Positions 45,189 through 64,000 of a stretch of 64,000 bases of DNA are shown piece by piece. Source of the DNA: Eutrigla gurnardus (Eukaryota; Chordata; Actinopteri; Perciformes; Triglidae); contig OY741281.1 of NCBI GenBank assembly GCA_963514095.1, positions 8,032,319 through 8,096,318 of the forward strand, written 5' to 3'. The translations under genes and the position numbers were made by a program. The notes beneath the pieces were generated by a model that was given only the letters and a program-made list of their open reading frames with translations, did not search any database and was not told the DNA's origin. Each line of letters begins with the position of its first letter. Position 1 is the first letter of the stretch.

Positions 45189-47201
45189 CAACAATAATCA
45201 TAATCATAATCATAATTAAACAAATAATTAATAATAGTAAGACATACATAATAAAGAACATTTTCTTGCTGCTATTTTAATAATTATATTATATTGTGTT
45301 ATATATACTGTATGGTACAATGGTTTTTTTCACATGAAGATCCGCACTGAACTGGCCGAACTGCATACATAGCACCAGGAACTACATACCTGAAAACGGG
45401 CATCACTGACGTGCATCACTGACACATTCATTCAATGGATGATTGTGTGTCTCCAGCAATCCTTGCTAATTGGGAGTGCTTGACTAGTTTATGATTAAAC
45501 ATACTTAAAATATTTATTGCATTTAAAATGACTAACAAAAACTGATGGGAAATTCAACAAACTATGTTAAGTCAAACCAGTTTATACAAATGTCCACTTC
45601 CTGCATCAAAAGAAACTTTTTTATCCATGACAAATACTTGACACTGCTGGCTTTGGTTTCCTGAGTTACTTAGAAGCACTGAACAGTGTTCGGTGGAAGG
45701 AGTTACCGACAACAATCACATGAGCTCTTGATGCCGCTGACCTTCTTATGGCTTTAATTCCTCACGGTAGGATGAGTCTGAATTTGTTGGTACACAGAGT
45801 GTAATCCTGTTTGGCTTTGCACCTTTTACTTTGACAAACAAGCAGGAGAACACATTGGTATCAGCACCACCAACAATCAACTGTTTTTAGTTGTTGCAGT
45901 CATTTATTAACAAGAATCCCCTCTGATGGCAAATGATTCACTGTAACCGCAGACTAAGACATTTACAGTAATGTGATCTCACCCTGCCGTGTCATTGCAG
46001 GTGGTTTCAGGTCGGTGCAGAGCAGGATGTCAATAACACTTTAAAATGAGGGAAATGTGGGCCTTTGAGTCAGTTACTGTGAAGGGACTGCATGAAAATT
46101 ATTATGAGATTATGTTTTGTTTCTTCTTCCTTTAAGGAAAGCAGGAAGGTGTTTTTAAATATTTTAACCCCCTCCAGATGTATATTAGATTTCGTCCTTT
46201 TCTTGCAAGGTTTAGTGAAGAAAACAATCTGTAATGTAGCCCAAACATTTTCATACAGTCCCTGAATGCAACACAAATGACGAATATGTCCAGGGTAGGC
46301 GAGGTGCTAGAAACAGAGCCATTCCTGTTGAGACTTCTCAGCATGTGTGCCTGTGTGTTTCCACATGTACAGTAGGTGGCAAACTGTAATTGGGCCTGAG
46401 CACATCATGCAATAGCAACACTGTCCCAGAGGGTGTCACCTCTGTGCTTTGTGATATAAATTGCCTCCCATCTCTAGAGACATTGATCTCCATGCATGGA
46501 TGAGGGAACAATTCTTCTCTCTTATGGCAAGCTGATGTACAGCAGCACAGATGTTAGATATGCCACATCTTTTCTTCTCTTTTTTTTTTACATTTTAGCC
46601 ATTTTATTTACAGTTCAAAGTGAGTTCTTGTGACTGAAGAGGTGGTGGATATGTTTGCTTGTTGCAGGACCTGGGCATTTTGGTGACAGGATGGTTTCTC
46701 ACTGTGTAACCAAATGCTGCAACAATAATAACAAAATTAATTTGATCTTATATTGTAGACACTGTTTCTATAATAATATGATGGAGGGCCTTTACACACC
46801 CACAGGAGAGCTATTTTTTGTGACATTAAACAACAAGTAATCTTGGTATAAACATGCAGTAAAACCATCTTCTCATTCAAGTCCAGGTCAGGCATGCATC
46901 CTCTGATTTGCGTCACGGAAACCTGAAATGCGTTCACACATATATGCTATAGGCCATCTCTGGTGGGTCATTTGAATGCCATTTGTTTATCTTATCAGAG
47001 CTCCTTGTCTGTAGCTTGTGCTGTCACTGCACTCCACCCAAGAGACAGCTGATTGTTAGAAATAATCTAAATGCCTCATCTCTTTCTCTCTCTCTATCAC
47101 TGCATCATTTTATCGCCCTCTTTCTGCTGCTGCCAGCACATTCATTCTCCCCTGCATGTAGTTAGATCCAGAGGGGACAATAACACTGCAGGGCGTAGCG
47201 T

Positions 47202-47274
<73 letters not shown>

Positions 47275-47289
47275 TAGATAGAGAGAGAG

Positions 47290-47334
<45 letters not shown>
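47202..47334 (+). repeat. Compound (GT)n(GA)n(TAGA)n(GA)n(GT)n microsatellite
   Basis: GT to 47232, GA to 47270, three TAGA, GA to 47293, then GT to 47334. The symmetrical GT-GA-GT arrangement is notable. Confidence 0.95.
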
Positions 47335-47336
<2 letters not shown>

Positions 47337-48011
47337 ATCTGTGTTGTATAAAGTGTCTTTTAATTAAGACTTTATTTTTTTATGAGACTCTATTAGATTA
47401 CACTGATTACACAGTCAGTCAATTTGAGCGAGAATCCCTTCACAGTGCAACATTGGGGGTATATACTGTATGTGAAGACTGTTTTATCGCGAGATTTGGG
47501 CTACACAGGTGCGAGGCTTTGAGCTTGGAAGGATGCTGCCTTCAAATGCTGTGGGAAATATCGATATTCTTAATGAAACACAGTGAAGTTTGAAGATATT
47601 GAATTTACTTGTTTATCACAGGCATTCCAAATATATAGAGCAGAATAAAAGACAACATACAGTACTTTATTTATATAAAAGACTAATATGTTTGAGTTAG
47701 ACATAATAAGGCTACTTTTGCCTTATTATCGAACTCTTCAACATGTTTTCATTATTTCTTAACAAGGTTGTTTAGGACTTATTTTGCTTCCAGTTTTTTA
47801 TTTTTTTTTATAATGACCATATTATTGAGTGAAATCACCGATTCCCTTATAAAACAGCTCATTTTGGATCTAGAGATCATCATGTAACTGTCACCACCAT
47901 CTATTGGGCGCAACAAATTGGTCACATCGCTCCCATTTCTGACTTTAGGAAAAACACAGACTGGGAAGTCAGAATTTACGCGGTGCAACTGAAGGCAACA
48001 GTAGAGAGAGG

Positions 48012-48090
<79 letters not shown>
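48012..48090 (+). repeat. (GA)n tract upstream of sh3kbp1 exon 1
   Basis: About 38 GA units, 270 bp before the sh3kbp1 ATG, in the presumed promoter or 5'UTR. Confidence 0.96.
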
Positions 48091-48093
<3 letters not shown>

Positions 48094-48204
48094 GATAGAG
48101 AGAGATTTGTTCATCAGCGCTTTTCCGTTTTCTGGCTCCTCGCTCTGCCTCCTCTGCCGTGTCACCGGAGAGAGAGCGAGAGAGAGAAAAAAAGAGGAAG
48201 GAAT

Positions 48205-48246
48205 ATGGTTTCAACAGACGCTCCTCCCGTTTCGGCGCTGCTGTAG
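48205..48246 (+). other. Possible upstream ORF in the sh3kbp1 leader
   Basis: ATG in GAATATGG context encodes MVSTDAPPVSALL and stops at 48244-48246, 115 nt before the main ATG. Relevant only if the leader includes this position. Confidence 0.35.
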
Positions 48247-48360
48247 CGGATCTATACTACGAGCAGGAGGTTGGGCTCGGTCCGGCACAGACCTCACACA
48301 ACCACCTTCCCCGTTACCAACCAGCCGGCAGGAGCACTACCAGCACACCGGGACACATAA

Positions 48361-62879
<14,519 letters not shown>

Positions 62880-64000
62880 GTAATACATGATGAACAGTAC
62901 AGAGGTTACGTGTGAGACATCTCTTCTACATTTCTCTGCACCACATTTTGTGTAAACACCAAAACATCCAATTCTTCACACTGGTCTTAGGACTATCAGC
63001 AGACAGGAATTATCCTGCCCAAGATCCGCAACTGCAATAAAAAACAAGATCTCAATGCCCTGCGGCCTCACACGTGGTCACGTTAGGTTGAAAGGAAGAT
63101 CCCATCTCGCAGGCTCCTGGGTGATTTTGTTTTGAAGGAATAATATTAAAATCAATATTTTGAGCATCAAACACTTACCATTTGTAAGCTTGAACGGTGG
63201 AGGATAGCGAATGTTGTCATCTTGCTTCAAAGCAGTTCGAACAGCGTCTTAGTTTGACAGTGAAAATAGAAATATTTGAATTAAATTAAAACACAACATG
63301 CTCCTGCAGCTCCTCTCCGCTAGCCATCAGTATGCTCTCTGTTTTTCCAAATACACACATGCCAAAATATGTCTAAATACACAAATTCTGCACAAACAAT
63401 TACTTTTGGAGGTATAACGGAACTATATAGCACTCAAAGTGCCAAAAAAGACTTTAAAAATACTCTCTCCAGAAATCATGACCCAGTTTCTAAAGATTAC
63501 CCACAGACGTTGTTGTGAGCAGTTTCATGTAGGAAGGAAATTTAGTTCCTACTTGAAACTGCTCACAACAACGTCTGTGGCTGAAAAAAGGAAGAGGAAA
63601 AAATTTATTTTTGATTTTGGGCTGAGTTGACCCTTTAAGGCAATTTAAGTGTGTTATTCCAAACCTGAACACGAGTAAATATAGTTGCGTGTGAGGTAGG
63701 AAAACAGCTAACTCTGCTTGCAACAAATCAAAGCTGTGTTAAGACAAATACTGGCAAAAATGTACGTGTTGGGAAAATACTGAGACAGTGGTATGTTGGT
63801 ATGAAGTGGGTTTAACAAACAACTTGTATGCCCACATCTCAGATTTGTTCACTAGCTGCTATTTTTGCTAGTTAGAGAACTAGTCGACCAAGTTCTAGTC
63901 GACAGGGCAGCTAGCTGCTAACAGCGCTAGGGACAGACGAAAGCGGTGTATTCAGCCATACTTTGGGAACTATGAGCAAACAGGCAGACAGTGGAGAAGT
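62880..64000 (+). other. sh3kbp1 intron 6 (part)
   Basis: Begins GTAATAC at 62880. No further exon (expected to start with a VKGVGFGDIF-like segment) is found before the right edge. Contains the hairpin at 63499-63583. Confidence 0.65.
63499..63583. repeat. Strong hairpin (about 35-bp arms)
   Basis: CCACAGACGTTGTTGTGAGC at the left and GCTCACAACAACGTCTGTGG at the right are perfect inverted copies. Pairing continues through AGTTTCA and GTAGGAA to a loop of about 15 nt. It sits in a fish dispersed repeat (ATCATGACCCAGTTTCTAAA on the left, GAGTTGACCCTTTAA on the right). Confidence 0.8.

Larger units (their letters stand above)
44859..48000. other. tfrc-sh3kbp1 divergent intergenic region
   Basis: About 3.2 kb with no gene recognised. 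Contains (ATA)n at 45124-45186 and a compound (GT)n(GA)n(TAGA)n(GA)n(GT)n block at 47202-47334. Regulatory DNA for both genes may lie here. Confidence 0.6.

Overview
The window is teleost fish DNA, probably from a percomorph. Introns are compact, long (CA/GT)n, (GA)n and (TA)n microsatellites are very frequent, and the dispersed repeats are fish-type (a tRNA-derived SINE with a (TGGA)n tail, TTAA-flanked Kolobok/T2-like elements, a hAT MITE). Three vertebrate genes can be rebuilt exon by exon with consistent splice phases.

Layout. (1) 1-16.4 kb: intergenic and repeat-rich, no gene recognised. It holds a 1.8 kb long-inverted-repeat element with TTAA duplications, a 0.66 kb MITE-like inverted-repeat element, a full SINE with a 12-bp duplication, and a truncated SINE nested in an antisense LINE reverse-transcriptase relic. 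(2) 16.4-33.3 kb, minus strand: tnk2 (ACK1), 18 coding exons, 1002 residues, with SAM-like, tyrosine kinase, SH3, CRIB, proline-rich and UBA regions. (3) 34.1-44.83 kb, minus strand: transferrin receptor 1 (tfrc/tfr1), 18 coding exons plus one non-coding exon, 754 residues. Its 3'UTR carries ten IRE-type stem-loops where mammals have five. (4) About 48.2 kb to the right edge, plus strand: the first six coding exons of sh3kbp1 (CIN85), covering SH3-A and SH3-B; the gene runs out of the window.

The tnk2-tfrc pair keeps the order and orientation of human 3q29. sh3kbp1 lies head to head with tfrc across about 3.4 kb. All three genes act in clathrin-mediated endocytosis: TfR1 is a cargo, ACK1 and CIN85 are adaptor or signalling proteins. 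I infer nothing functional from the clustering alone.

The main discovery candidates are the expanded IRE array (35.04-36.10 kb), in which units with an exact 55-bp period were amplified with (CA)n DNA; an RGD-to-RGS change at the transferrin-binding motif of the same receptor; and AC-repeat/GT-repeat placement at intron ends in tnk2 and sh3kbp1 that always follows the sense of transcription.
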